Source of the DNA: Agromyces bauzanensis
GTDB taxonomy: Bacteria > Actinomycetota > Actinomycetes > Actinomycetales > Microbacteriaceae
NCBI RefSeq assembly: GCF_014645655.1
Contig: NZ_BMMD01000007.1
Location: 97,532-161,531 of the forward strand
Direction: 5' to 3'
Length of the DNA stretch: 64,000 bases
Shown here: positions 19,542-27,846 of the stretch, one piece after another
How the letters are laid out: the number at the start of each line of letters is the position of its first letter
Position numbering within the stretch: position 1 is the first letter of the stretch
Position numbers and translations under genes: made by a program
The notes under the pieces: generated by a model
The model's database searches: none
What the model was told of the DNA's origin: nothing
Seen by the model: the letters and a program-made list of their open reading frames with translations, nothing else

Positions 19542-20156
19542 ATGACCTCTTCCGGCTCCCCGCGTACCGCGCGCGTTCAGCGCGAGACGAGCGAGTCGAG
19601 CATCGACCTGTCGCTGAACCTCGACGGTTCGGGTGTGAGCGACATCGAGACGACCGTGCCGTTCTACGACCACCTGCTCACGGCGTTCGCGAGGCACTCG
19701 CTCACCGACCTCACGCTCCGCGCCAGCGGCGACATCGAGATCGACGTGCACCACACCGTGGAGGACGTCGGCATCGTGCTCGGCCAGGCGATCCGCGAGG
19801 CGCTCGGCGACAAGCGCGGCATCTCCCGGTACGGCGACGCACTCGTGCCCCTCGACGAGGCGCTCGCGCAGGCCGTGGTCGACATCTCCGGGCGTCCCTT
19901 CCTCGTGCATTCGGGGGAGCCCGCCGGATTCGAGTACCACCTCATCGGCGGTCACTTCACCGGCTCGATGGTGCGCCACGTCTTCGAGGCCATCGCGTTC
20001 AATGCGGGCCTCACGGTGCACGTCACCGTCCTCGGCGGCCGCGATCCGCACCACATCGCGGAGGCCGAGTTCAAGGCTCTCGCGCGTGCGTTCCGGCAGG
20101 CCAAGTCGCTCGACCCGCTCGTCGCCGGGATCCCGTCCACCAAGGGCGCGTTGTGA
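19542..20156 (+). CDS. hisB: Imidazoleglycerol-phosphate dehydratase
   Basis: Manganese enzyme making imidazole acetol phosphate. 204 residues, the monofunctional form without a phosphatase domain. The paired metal-binding motifs are present: [11 protein letters not shown] and, near the C terminus, [14 protein letters not shown]. The stop overlaps the GTG start of hisH as GTGA. Confidence 0.96.
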   Translation: MTSSGSPRTARVQRETSESSIDLSLNLDGSGVSDIETTVPFYDHLLTAFARHSLTDLTLRASGDIEIDVHHTVEDVGIVLGQAIREALGDKRGISRYGDALVPLDEALAQAVVDISGRPFLVHSGEPAGFEYHLIGGHFTGSMVRHVFEAIAFNAGLTVHVTVLGGRDPHHIAEAEFKALARAFRQAKSLDPLVAGIPSTKGAL

Positions 20157-20791
20157 GCCGGACCAGGCGAGTCGTGCTGCTCGACTACGGCTCGGGCAAC
20201 GTGCACTCCGCGGCCAAGGCGCTCGAGCACGCCGGCGCCGAGGTCCAGGTCACGGCGGATCGCGCCGCCGCGCTCGAGGCCGATGGGCTCGTCGTACCCG
20301 GCGTCGGCGCGTTCAAGGCCGTGATGGACCAGCTTCGCGCCGTGCGCGGCGATGGGATCGTCGACGGTCGCCTCGCGGGCGGCCGCCCGGTGCTCGGCAT
20401 CTGCGTGGGCATGCAGGTGCTCTTCGAGCGCGGCGTCGAGCGGGGCGTCGATACCGAGGGCCTCGGCGAATGGCCGGGCACGGTCACCGAGTTGCCTGCG
20501 CCCGTGCTGCCGCACATGGGTTGGAACACCGTCGCGCCCGACGAGGGCTCCGCGCTCTTCGCGGGCATCGAGCACGAGCGCTTCTACTTCGTGCACTCGT
20601 TCGCCGCGCAGGCGTGGCAGCTCGACGTGATGCCGCCGTTCCCGACGCCGAGGCTCACCTGGGCCGAGCACGGCGGCCCGTTCCTCGCCGCGGTGGAGAA
20701 CGGCCCGTTGTCGGCGACGCAGTTCCACCCCGAGAAGTCGTCGGATGCCGGCATCCGCCTCTTGGCAAACTGGCTGGCAACGCTCGGCTGA
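20153..20791 (+). CDS. hisH: Imidazole glycerol phosphate synthase, glutaminase subunit
   Basis: Class I glutamine amidotransferase that feeds ammonia to HisF. 212 residues from GTG 20153. Substrate loop [12 protein letters not shown], nucleophile Cys in [10 protein letters not shown], oxyanion segment PHMGWNTV, and His-Glu in TQFHPEKSS. hisF is not in the window. Confidence 0.95.
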   Translation: MSRTRRVVLLDYGSGNVHSAAKALEHAGAEVQVTADRAAALEADGLVVPGVGAFKAVMDQLRAVRGDGIVDGRLAGGRPVLGICVGMQVLFERGVERGVDTEGLGEWPGTVTELPAPVLPHMGWNTVAPDEGSALFAGIEHERFYFVHSFAAQAWQLDVMPPFPTPRLTWAEHGGPFLAAVENGPLSATQFHPEKSSDAGIRLLANWLATLG

Positions 20792-20832
20792 ACGCACGGC
20801 GTCATGCGCGAACGGCGGCGTTCGCCTCGGAC

Positions 20833-20838
20833 TAGGAT
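20833..20838 (+). promoter_or_regulatory. -10 element upstream of priA
   Basis: TAGGAT, about 50 nt before the priA start, so this transcript would carry a short leader with the AAGGAC ribosome binding site. Confidence 0.4.
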
Positions 20839-20887
20839 CCTGTGACTGTGCCGACGTGGCGTTCACAGCCGACGAACAAGGACAGTG

Positions 20888-21634
20888 ATGAGTGAGTTCA
20901 GCAAGACCCCGCGCCTCGTGCTGCTCCCGGCGGTCGACGTCGCGGGCGGCAAGGCCGTCCGCCTGACGAAGGGCGAGGCGGGTACCGAGACGAACTACGG
21001 CGACCCGGTCGACGCAGCGGCCGACTGGGCCGCGCAGGGTGCCGAGTGGATCCACCTCGTCGACCTCGACGCCGCCTTCGGTCGCGGCTCCAACGCGGGC
21101 GTGCTCAAGAAGGTCATCCGGCAGGTGCGAGGCGTCAACGTCGAGCTCTCGGGCGGCATCCGCGACGATGCGTCACTCGAGCACGCGCTCGAGATCGGCG
21201 CGAAGCGCATCAACCTCGGCACGGCGGCGCTCGAGAATCCCGAGTGGGCGGCGTCCGTGATCGCGCAGTACGGCGAGGCGATCGCGGTGGGCCTCGACGT
21301 TCGAGGCAAGACCCTCGCCGCACGCGGCTGGACGAAGGAGGGCGGCGACCTCTGGCAGGTCATGGACCGCCTCGAGGAGGCCGGTGCCGCCCGCTACGTC
21401 GTGACCGACGTGGCCAAGGACGGCACCCTGCAGGGGCCGAACCTCGACCTGCTCCGACAGATCATGGAGCGCACGCGCCGGCCGGTGGTCGCCTCCGGCG
21501 GCGTGTCGAGCCTCGACGACATCGCTGCGCTGCGCGAGCTCGTGCCGCTCGGCCTCGAGGGCGCGATCGTGGGCAAGGCCCTCTACGCCGGCGCGTTCAC
21601 GCTGGCCGAGGCGCTGGATGTCGCCGGCCACTGA
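20888..21634 (+). CDS. priA: Phosphoribosyl isomerase A (HisA/TrpF bifunctional type)
   Basis: (Beta-alpha)8 isomerase of the histidine pathway. In most actinobacteria the same enzyme also isomerises phosphoribosylanthranilate for tryptophan. 248 residues from ATG 20888, favoured over GTG 20885 by the AAGGAC spacing. Catalytic Asp in [15 protein letters not shown], phosphate loops LSGGIRDD and [10 protein letters not shown], and [14 protein letters not shown]. The bifunctional role is inferred from lineage. The end overlaps the next gene by 17 nt. Confidence 0.92.
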   Translation: MSEFSKTPRLVLLPAVDVAGGKAVRLTKGEAGTETNYGDPVDAAADWAAQGAEWIHLVDLDAAFGRGSNAGVLKKVIRQVRGVNVELSGGIRDDASLEHALEIGAKRINLGTAALENPEWAASVIAQYGEAIAVGLDVRGKTLAARGWTKEGGDLWQVMDRLEEAGAARYVVTDVAKDGTLQGPNLDLLRQIMERTRRPVVASGGVSSLDDIAALRELVPLGLEGAIVGKALYAGAFTLAEALDVAGH

Positions 21635-22475
21635 CCCTGACGAGGGCGCGACGGATGCCGCGGCCGCGCGCCGCGGCGACGTCCCGCAACACGTGGCCGC
21701 CGACTCCGCGGGCGTGCCGTGGGCCGGGCGGGCGTTCCAGCCGAACCCGCACGCGGACGATGACGGTCGCGCACCCGAGGGCCTGGCCGCGGCGATCCGG
21801 CGCTTCCACGCGGGCGACGGCGGACAGGCCGAAGTCGTCGCCGAATTCGCCCGCTCCCGCCTGTTGATCCCGCTCCTCGCCGAACTCGGCGACGGCGGCA
21901 CCGAGGTGGGTGCGCACGGCCTCGCGGTCGACAAGAGCCAGGAGCTGTCGATCGTGACGGTCGAGGGACCCGACGGCCGGCGCGTGCTTCCGGTGTTCGC
22001 ATCGGTCGACGCGATGACGCGGTGGAACCCCGCGGCCCGGCCGGTCCCGGCGGACGGCGTGCGCGTGGCCCTCGCTGCGGCCGACGACGGAACCGACCTC
22101 GTGGTGCTCGACCCGGGCTCCGACGGCGAGTTCGTGCTGCGCCGGCCTGCGGTGTGGGCGGTGGCGCAGCAGCAGCCGTGGCATCCGTCGTCCGAGGCTC
22201 CCGAGGTGCGCGCGGCGTTCGAGCGCTCGATCCGCACGGAGCTCTCGGTGCTCGGCATCGAGCTCGCGGCGGGAGATCCCGACGCCCGGCTCGCCGGTCC
22301 CGAGCTCGTCGTGCGGCTCTCGCTCGTCGACGGACTCACCCGCGTCGAGCTCGACGCCGTGCTCCAGCGGCTGGCGAAGCGGTGGGCGGCCGACGACGCG
22401 ATCGCGACCCTCGTCGACTCGCTCAACGTGCGACTCAGCGGCGCACGCCCGGCACCCGACGCTCCATCCGGCTGA
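21618..22475 (+). CDS. SseB family protein
   Basis: 285 residues. The middle holds an SseB N-terminal-like domain (about 60-170: [14 protein letters not shown], then [20 protein letters not shown]), and the C-terminal part is conserved but unassigned. It commonly sits next to priA/hisA in actinobacteria. Function unknown; no enzyme motifs are visible. It starts inside the end of priA, so it belongs to the his operon. Confidence 0.8.
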   Translation: MSPATDPDEGATDAAAARRGDVPQHVAADSAGVPWAGRAFQPNPHADDDGRAPEGLAAAIRRFHAGDGGQAEVVAEFARSRLLIPLLAELGDGGTEVGAHGLAVDKSQELSIVTVEGPDGRRVLPVFASVDAMTRWNPAARPVPADGVRVALAAADDGTDLVVLDPGSDGEFVLRRPAVWAVAQQQPWHPSSEAPEVRAAFERSIRTELSVLGIELAAGDPDARLAGPELVVRLSLVDGLTRVELDAVLQRLAKRWAADDAIATLVDSLNVRLSGARPAPDAPSG

Positions 22476-22498
22476 CCGCGCCCGACGCAGACGCGTCG

Positions 22499-22504
22499 TA
22501 TGGT
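22499..22504 (+). promoter_or_regulatory. -10 element of the membrane protein gene at 22512
   Basis: TATGGT, 7 nt before ATG 22512; it also contains the alternative ATG at 22500 and so argues for 22512 as the start. Confidence 0.4.
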
Positions 22505-22511
22505 GGCGGGT

Positions 22512-23162
22512 ATGGGGGAACGCGAATCGGATCGACCCGTCGACGAGGCGGGGGACCAGGGCCCGCAGGCCGAGCGACGGATGCCACTGCGGCCGCCGTC
22601 GCTCGACGACGCCGCGCCCCCGCCGCCCCCACGGCCGCCGCTCACCGACGAGACCAAGCCGCCGGTACTGCGTGCCATCCCCACGCCCGGCGTGGTCAGG
22701 ACCGCACGCACGCTCTGGATCCTCAGCTTCGTGCTCGGCGGCGCCGCGGTCTTCATCGCGTTCCTCGGCCGTGACGGGATCGTCGACGAGCTCACCGAGC
22801 GTCTCGGCCGGCTGGCGCCGGGCTACGACGCCGACGAGATCGCCTCGCTGGTCGACGTCGTCTACTGGTCGAGCATCGCCGGGCTCGGGCTCATCATCAC
22901 GATCGAGGCGGTGCTGCTCGGCTCCCTCATGAAACGTCGCGGCGGGGCGCGGTGGCTGCAGCTGATCGTCCTGGTCCTGCACGCGGGCGCGGCGCTGGTG
23001 GGGTCGGCGTTCCTCGCGATCGGCGACCGCGCCCTGCTCATGGCGGCCCTACTGATGGTCGGCTTCGTCCTCTGCGTCGTCGCGTGGGGACTGTGCCTCG
23101 CGCCCGCCGCCAACCGCTGGTTCCGGATGCTGGACGAGGCGCAGCGGGCTGCGCTGGACTGA
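22512..23162 (+). CDS. Four-helix membrane protein, unknown function
   Basis: 216 residues from ATG 22512 (an ATG at 22500 would add four). The first about 60 residues are polar and Pro-rich, followed by four hydrophobic helices: FVLGGAAVFIAFLG, SIAGLGLIITIEAVLLGSLM, LIVLVLHAGAALVGSAFLAI and LLMAALLMVGFVLCVVAWGL. I do not recognise a named family. Its last 114 nt are antisense to the end of the dynamin-like gene on the minus strand. Confidence 0.75.
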   Translation: MGERESDRPVDEAGDQGPQAERRMPLRPPSLDDAAPPPPPRPPLTDETKPPVLRAIPTPGVVRTARTLWILSFVLGGAAVFIAFLGRDGIVDELTERLGRLAPGYDADEIASLVDVVYWSSIAGLGLIITIEAVLLGSLMKRRGGARWLQLIVLVLHAGAALVGSAFLAIGDRALLMAALLMVGFVLCVVAWGLCLAPAANRWFRMLDEAQRAALD

Positions 23163-24632
23163 CGTCGGCGCAGATTCGACGACGAGCGCCTCGCACGTTC
23201 GCGTGACCACCTGGCATGCCTCGAGGGCGGCGCGGTCGAGCAGCGGGCTTCCGAGCAGCATCCGCCACCGCTGGAGCGCGTCGATCGCCGACCGGTGGAC
23301 GTCGTCGGCGGGTGCGTCGTCGGGCAGGCCGAGCCGACGCCTCGCCGAGGTGCCCGACCCTCCGATGAGCCGCTCGGCATCGGCGGCCTGCTCGGGCGCG
23401 AGCCCCAGCCCGATGGTGCGCGCGGCCGACAGCAGCGAGAGTTCGCGCAGTTCGTGCGCGTTCGCCTCCAAGCGCTCGATGGCGTTCGCGAGGTCGGGGG
23501 AGCTCGGACCGGGACGCTGCCGGATCAACGCTCCGAGCGCCGTCAGGGCGGTCCGCACCTTCAGCACGTCGGCGCGGGAACGGAACTGGTCGGACACGTG
23601 CCGCAGCAGGTCCTGCATGCCACTGCGCCGGTAGAGCTCGTCGGCGAGCTCGGTGGAGTCGTCGCAACCCGAGCGGATCACCACGGCCGAGAGCCGGATG
23701 CCGAACATGCCGTAGCGGTCGAGGAGGCCGACGCGATCCTCGGGCGACACGTCGATCGAGGCGTCCGACCGCACGAACCGGTCGACCGACACGAGCATCC
23801 GCTCACGCGACTGCCGGCCGAGCCGCGCGATCTGACGGAGCGCATCGAACTCGCGCTGCCGCAGCGTGCGCGCCGACTGGGCGACGAGCCCGGCGATCGG
23901 CACGACGTCGAGAGCGAGCGAACGCAGCGCCGCATCGGACCGGTACCGCTCGGCGATGGTCCGCGCGGAGAGCAGGGCGTCGATTCGACCCGCGCCGATC
24001 TCGTCGGCGCGCGACAGCACGGCCAGCGCGTTTACGGTGGCCGACGTGCCCACAGAGGTGTCGTGGAACGCCGAGAGGAAGCCGAGGTCTGCCGAGTGCA
24101 GGTGGCGCATCAGGTAGATGATGGCGTCGGCTTCCGATGGGGTGTCCTGCGGGATGAGGAAGGACGCCGACCGTGCGGAGACCTCGGTCGACAGCGAGGC
24201 GATGCCCGGCGTGTCGATGAGGGTGACCTCCTCGAGCCGCTTCGACGGCCACTGGACCTCGACGCGTTCGACCTCCTCGACGGGCGTTCCGCCGAGATCG
24301 ATGACCAGTCTGCCGTCATCGCGTCGCACGGGCAGCGACCGTTCGGCGCCGCCGAGCACGTGCATCGTGATGCGCGGGGTCGGCCCGTGGCGGTACCAGG
24401 TGATCACCTTGGTGCATTCGCCGGCATCGGTCGGTGCGATCTCCTCGCCGATGATCGCGTTCAGCAGCGTGGACTTGCCCGCCTTCACCATGCCGGCGAT
24501 GGCCACTCGAATCGGTTCGCCGAGGCGCCGGCGGTACTCCCGGATGCGTCGAAGCGCCTCGGCGTCGTCGCGGTAGTCCGTCTCGGCGGCGTCGAGGAGT
24601 GCGTCCGCCTCGTCGAGCAGGCGCAGGTTCAC
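23049..24632 (-). CDS. Dynamin-like GTPase, IniC-like
   Basis: 527 residues from the GTG at 24632. G1 GMVKAGKSTLL lies at residues 47-57, G3 DTPGIAS follows, and G4 is degenerate as SRADE. The C-terminal half is helical and has no obvious membrane segment. Size and order (second of a dynamin pair behind an IniB-like gene) match mycobacterial IniC. The start codon overlaps the stop of the larger dynamin gene (GTGA), so the two are probably translated together. The last about 38 codons run antisense to the convergent membrane protein gene; the true C terminus may be shorter in function. Confidence 0.8.
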   Translation of the reverse strand: MNLRLLDEADALLDAAETDYRDDAEALRRIREYRRRLGEPIRVAIAGMVKAGKSTLLNAIIGEEIAPTDAGECTKVITWYRHGPTPRITMHVLGGAERSLPVRRDDGRLVIDLGGTPVEEVERVEVQWPSKRLEEVTLIDTPGIASLSTEVSARSASFLIPQDTPSEADAIIYLMRHLHSADLGFLSAFHDTSVGTSATVNALAVLSRADEIGAGRIDALLSARTIAERYRSDAALRSLALDVVPIAGLVAQSARTLRQREFDALRQIARLGRQSRERMLVSVDRFVRSDASIDVSPEDRVGLLDRYGMFGIRLSAVVIRSGCDDSTELADELYRRSGMQDLLRHVSDQFRSRADVLKVRTALTALGALIRQRPGPSSPDLANAIERLEANAHELRELSLLSAARTIGLGLAPEQAADAERLIGGSGTSARRRLGLPDDAPADDVHRSAIDALQRWRMLLGSPLLDRAALEACQVVTRTCEALVVESAPTSVQRSPLRLVQHPEPAVGGGREAQSPRDDAEDEADHQ

Positions 24633-26530
24633 GCCGGGGCCGTTCCGGCCTTCGCACGCGCCGCGCCGACGGCGGAGACGGTTCTCGGGTCCTCCGGTGA
24701 TGCCGACGACGGGCGCGCGCTCCCGTCGATGTCGATCGCGGCGGCGCGCTTGGTGAGTGCGTCGACCCGCGCGAGGTCGCGCCTGAGGGCGGTGACGCGC
24801 TTGTCGCGCTCGGCGGCGTACAGGCTCGCCGCCTTCTGCGCCGCGAGCACCGAGTCGGCCAGGGAGCGGTGATGCTCGTCGGCGATCGTGGTGAAGTGGT
24901 CGCGGGTCGTTCGCTGCACGAGCCGGAGCCGGTCTCGCAGCTGTTTGCCGACCTGGAAGATGATCTCGTCGACCTGTCGGCGGATGAGGACCTTCGCCTC
25001 GTTCCGGCGGCGCTGCAGCCGGGCCTCGGTGTCGTCCTTGTAGGCCTTCCGCCCGATCACGGCTCCGGCGGCCAGCGACAGGGGGTTGATGATCGACATG
25101 CCGATGATGCCGGTGATGATGCCGACCATGAGCACGCCGCCGTACGAGCCCTTGAGCCCGATGTAGAACTTCTGGCCGAGCCCCAGGCGCCCCGAGTCGA
25201 GCTCCGCGACCTCGCCGACGGCGTCGAGCACGTCGCGAGTGTCGTCGACGTTGATGACCGGGAGGGCGACCTCGTCCTCCGTGAAGTGGCGCGCGACCTT
25301 CTCGGAGAGCCAGGTCGCGCGCTCCTGGGTCCACACGAACGTGTCGGTGACGGCGGATGAGACGCGGCGTTCGAACCACTCCACGAACTGGTCCCAGACC
25401 GGCCCCGGGTCGCCCTCGTCGATCGAGTCCTCGGCCTCACGCTGGATCGAGCGCATCCGGTCGCGGAGGTCGTGCTCCATGTCGGCGATCAGGTCGGTGA
25501 CCCCGTCGTTCAGCGTCGTCTGCCAGCGCGACGAGAGCCGTCGCAGCTCGTCGGCCCGGCCCTTGGTCGCCTCGAGCTGGGCGACGATCTCGGGAGTCTT
25601 CTCGGGGCTCTCGAGCGCGCCGAGCTCCGCGTCGATGGCGAGCCGCACGTGTTCCGAGGTCGAGAGCAGGTCGCTCGCCGTCGATCGTCGTTGCAGCAGC
25701 TCGGCCTGCCCGACGATGTCCCTGCGGAGGTACGACACGAGCGCCGGGAACCCCGACTCCGCATTGAGTTCGGGGTCGGATGTCTCGACCGCCGTGAGGC
25801 GCAGGTGCGACGACACGGGGAACAGCGGGATGTCGGGATCGATCGCGCGGAGGTGCGCGCGGTCCAGATCCTCGACCCGGCGCCACTGGGGATACATGTC
25901 GGTCTTGGTGAGGACGCAGGCCACGTTCGGCGTGATCCGCATGGCGTGGCGGAGGAACTGGATCTCGGGCTCCGTGTACTCCTGCGAGGCATCCGACACG
26001 AAGAGCATCGCATGGGCGGAGGGGAGCGTCGCCAGCGTGGTGAGCGCGTGTGCGGAGGTCAGGCCGCCGACCCCTGGGGAGTCGATGAGGGTGAGGCCGC
26101 CGCGCAGGAGCTTCCGCGGAAGGAAGACCTCGGCACCCGTCACCTGACGGTCGGACTCGGGTGCGGCACGCTCGGACACGTAGTCCGCGAGCTCGGTGGG
26201 CGCGACCTCTCGCCGTTCCACCGGGGCGCCAGATTCCACCGTGCCATCGCTCGACCGCTGCGTGAGCACGAACGCCGCGGGCATGTCGCCGTGCCGCACG
26301 CTCGTCGGCACCGCCGTCGCGATGTCGTCGTCGACGGGGCAGACCGGCGCGTTCACGAGCCCGTTCACGAGCTGGCTCTTGCCCTGCTTGAACTCGCCGA
26401 CCATGATCACGCGGATGCTCGGGTCGAGCAGGCGTTCCTTCGTCTGCTCGAGCCGACGACGCAGGTCGGCACGCGAACTGCGCTCGGCCAGCGCGATGCC
26501 CAGGTCGACGAGTTCGATCAGGTGTTGCAT
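24629..26530 (-). CDS. Dynamin-like GTPase, IniA-like
   Basis: 633 residues from ATG 26530, chosen because AAGGGGGA precedes it; the ATG at 26563 has no such site. G1 GEFKQGKSQLVNGL (45-58), G3 IDSPGVGG, G4 LTKTD. A long helical stalk follows, then a hydrophobic hairpin at about residues 463-493 (VLMVGIITGIIGMSIINP) that would insert in the membrane, and a charged C-terminal helix. Mycobacterial IniA, of similar size, is a membrane-remodelling dynamin. The pair with the IniC-like gene suggests a hetero-complex acting on the inner face of the membrane (inference). Confidence 0.85.
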   Translation of the reverse strand: MQHLIELVDLGIALAERSSRADLRRRLEQTKERLLDPSIRVIMVGEFKQGKSQLVNGLVNAPVCPVDDDIATAVPTSVRHGDMPAAFVLTQRSSDGTVESGAPVERREVAPTELADYVSERAAPESDRQVTGAEVFLPRKLLRGGLTLIDSPGVGGLTSAHALTTLATLPSAHAMLFVSDASQEYTEPEIQFLRHAMRITPNVACVLTKTDMYPQWRRVEDLDRAHLRAIDPDIPLFPVSSHLRLTAVETSDPELNAESGFPALVSYLRRDIVGQAELLQRRSTASDLLSTSEHVRLAIDAELGALESPEKTPEIVAQLEATKGRADELRRLSSRWQTTLNDGVTDLIADMEHDLRDRMRSIQREAEDSIDEGDPGPVWDQFVEWFERRVSSAVTDTFVWTQERATWLSEKVARHFTEDEVALPVINVDDTRDVLDAVGEVAELDSGRLGLGQKFYIGLKGSYGGVLMVGIITGIIGMSIINPLSLAAGAVIGRKAYKDDTEARLQRRRNEAKVLIRRQVDEIIFQVGKQLRDRLRLVQRTTRDHFTTIADEHHRSLADSVLAAQKAASLYAAERDKRVTALRRDLARVDALTKRAAAIDIDGSARPSSASPEDPRTVSAVGAARAKAGTAPA

Positions 26531-26585
26531 CGCCGCGATCCCCCTTCGCAGGTTGTACCCCATTCAAGCAGACCACGCACGAACC

Positions 26586-26617
26586 CGGCCCGGCACGGGA
26601 ACATCCGTGCCGGGCCG
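26586..26617 (-). terminator. Hairpin between the iniB-like and iniA-like genes
   Basis: CGGCCCGGCACGG (26586-26598) pairs perfectly with CCGTGCCGGGCCG (26605-26617) around a 6-nt loop, 14 nt after the iniB-like stop. It has no U-run. It probably lowers read-through, giving more IniB-like protein than GTPases. Confidence 0.6.
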
Positions 26618-26631
26618 AGCCGCCGTGGTGA

Positions 26632-27723
26632 CTACAGGGTCACGTCTTCGACCTCGACCTCGACCTCGGTCAGGTCGCCGGGGCCGGTCTCGAGGTTGTT
26701 GTCGCTGAACGACTCCTCGACCACGACGTTGTCCTCGACGACGGTGTTGTCGTCGAACGAGTCGACCGCGACATTGTTGTCCTCGATGACGGTGTTGTCG
26801 TTGGCCTGGAACGAGTCCTCGACCACCACGTTGTCGTCGAACGAGTCGACGACGTTGTCGTTGGCCTGGAACGAGTCCTCGATCTCGACGTCCACGTCCG
26901 TGTTGGTCGAGTTGTCGACGGAGTTGTCCTCGTTGAAGGAGTCCTCGATGTCGACCTCGACCTCGGTCTCGGTCTCGTTGAACGAGTCCTCGATGTCGAC
27001 CTCGGTCGAGTTGTCCTGGAAGGAGTCCTCGATCTCGACGGAGTTGTCCTGGAAGGAGTCCTCGATCACCGTGACGTTGGTGGTGGAGTTGTCCGAGTTG
27101 TCGTTGAACGAGTCCTCGATCTCGAGTTCGTTCTCCTCGTTGAAGGAGTCCTCGATGTCGACCTCGAGGTCGTACTCGGTGTTGCCGGCCACGATGGTGC
27201 CGCCGGTCGTGGCGACCATGCTGCCGTCGCCGACGGTCGTCGAAGTGTTCTCGATGTCGTTCTCGACGGCGACGATGCTGTCGTTCGCCCAGATGGCCTG
27301 GTTCACCGACTGGTCGTTGATGACGTCGCGGTCGTCGATGTACGAGTACGTGTTCACGACGCTCACGAGCTTGGCCTTGGCCGCGGCGTAGTCGCCGTGG
27401 TCGTCCTTGCCGCCCCAGCCGCCGCCATCGCCGCCGCCCCAGCCGCCGCCATCGCCGCCGCCCCAGCCGCCGCCGCCATCGCCGCCGCCCCAGCCGCCGC
27501 CGCCGACGTTGATGGAGTTGCCCCCGGTGTCGTACTCGCGATTGCCGACCGGCGAGAAGTCGAGTGCGACCGGCAGGACCGCATCGACGTCCGCGGCGCA
27601 GATGCCGTTGAGACCGGCGTTGTGCAGCGCGGTGTCAGGGTCGGCGACGAAGTCCGCGCCGGCCTGTGGGTTCTTCAGCAGGCCCATCAGGAAGTCGAGC
27701 AACGCCGTGGTGATGTTCGTCAT
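26632..27723 (-). CDS. IniB N-terminal domain protein with acidic EDSF repeats
   Basis: 363 residues. Residues 1-55 resemble the mycobacterial IniB N-terminal domain (ALLDFLMGLLKNPQAGADFV then PDTALHNAGLNGI). A Gly-Trp-Asp tract follows (about 73-106), then a helix-forming linker, then about 170 residues with eleven copies of (I/V)-(E/V)-D-SF-(N/Q/D)-(D/E/A), rich in Asp, Glu, Asn and Val. Only one Cys, no signal peptide, no membrane helix. Strongly acidic. GAGGGGGA precedes ATG. The repeats look like a self-assembling or extended beta structure; function unknown. Confidence 0.8.
   Translation of the reverse strand: MTNITTALLDFLMGLLKNPQAGADFVADPDTALHNAGLNGICAADVDAVLPVALDFSPVGNREYDTGGNSINVGGGGWGGGDGGGGWGGGDGGGWGGGDGGGWGGKDDHGDYAAAKAKLVSVVNTYSYIDDRDVINDQSVNQAIWANDSIVAVENDIENTSTTVGDGSMVATTGGTIVAGNTEYDLEVDIEDSFNEENELEIEDSFNDNSDNSTTNVTVIEDSFQDNSVEIEDSFQDNSTEVDIEDSFNETETEVEVDIEDSFNEDNSVDNSTNTDVDVEIEDSFQANDNVVDSFDDNVVVEDSFQANDNTVIEDNNVAVDSFDDNTVVEDNVVVEESFSDNNLETGPGDLTEVEVEVEDVTL
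26690..27170 (-). repeat. Degenerate repeats coding the EDSF units
   Basis: Blocks around GAGGACTCGTTC and GAGGACTCCTTC recur about every 36-60 nt (for example near 26818, 26878, 26938, 26986, 27025, 27061, 27115). The DNA copies are close enough for slippage or recombination to change repeat number. Confidence 0.7.
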
Positions 27724-27846
27724 GATCAGTTCCCCCTCAGTGAGGTGTGCATTCGTCGACCGGCGTCAGTGCCGGCCCTCACGAGGAAGTCTGTCGTCTC
27801 GCGTTGCCGCGGTCATCGGTGCACATACCCGTCCCTCCCCGCGCCG

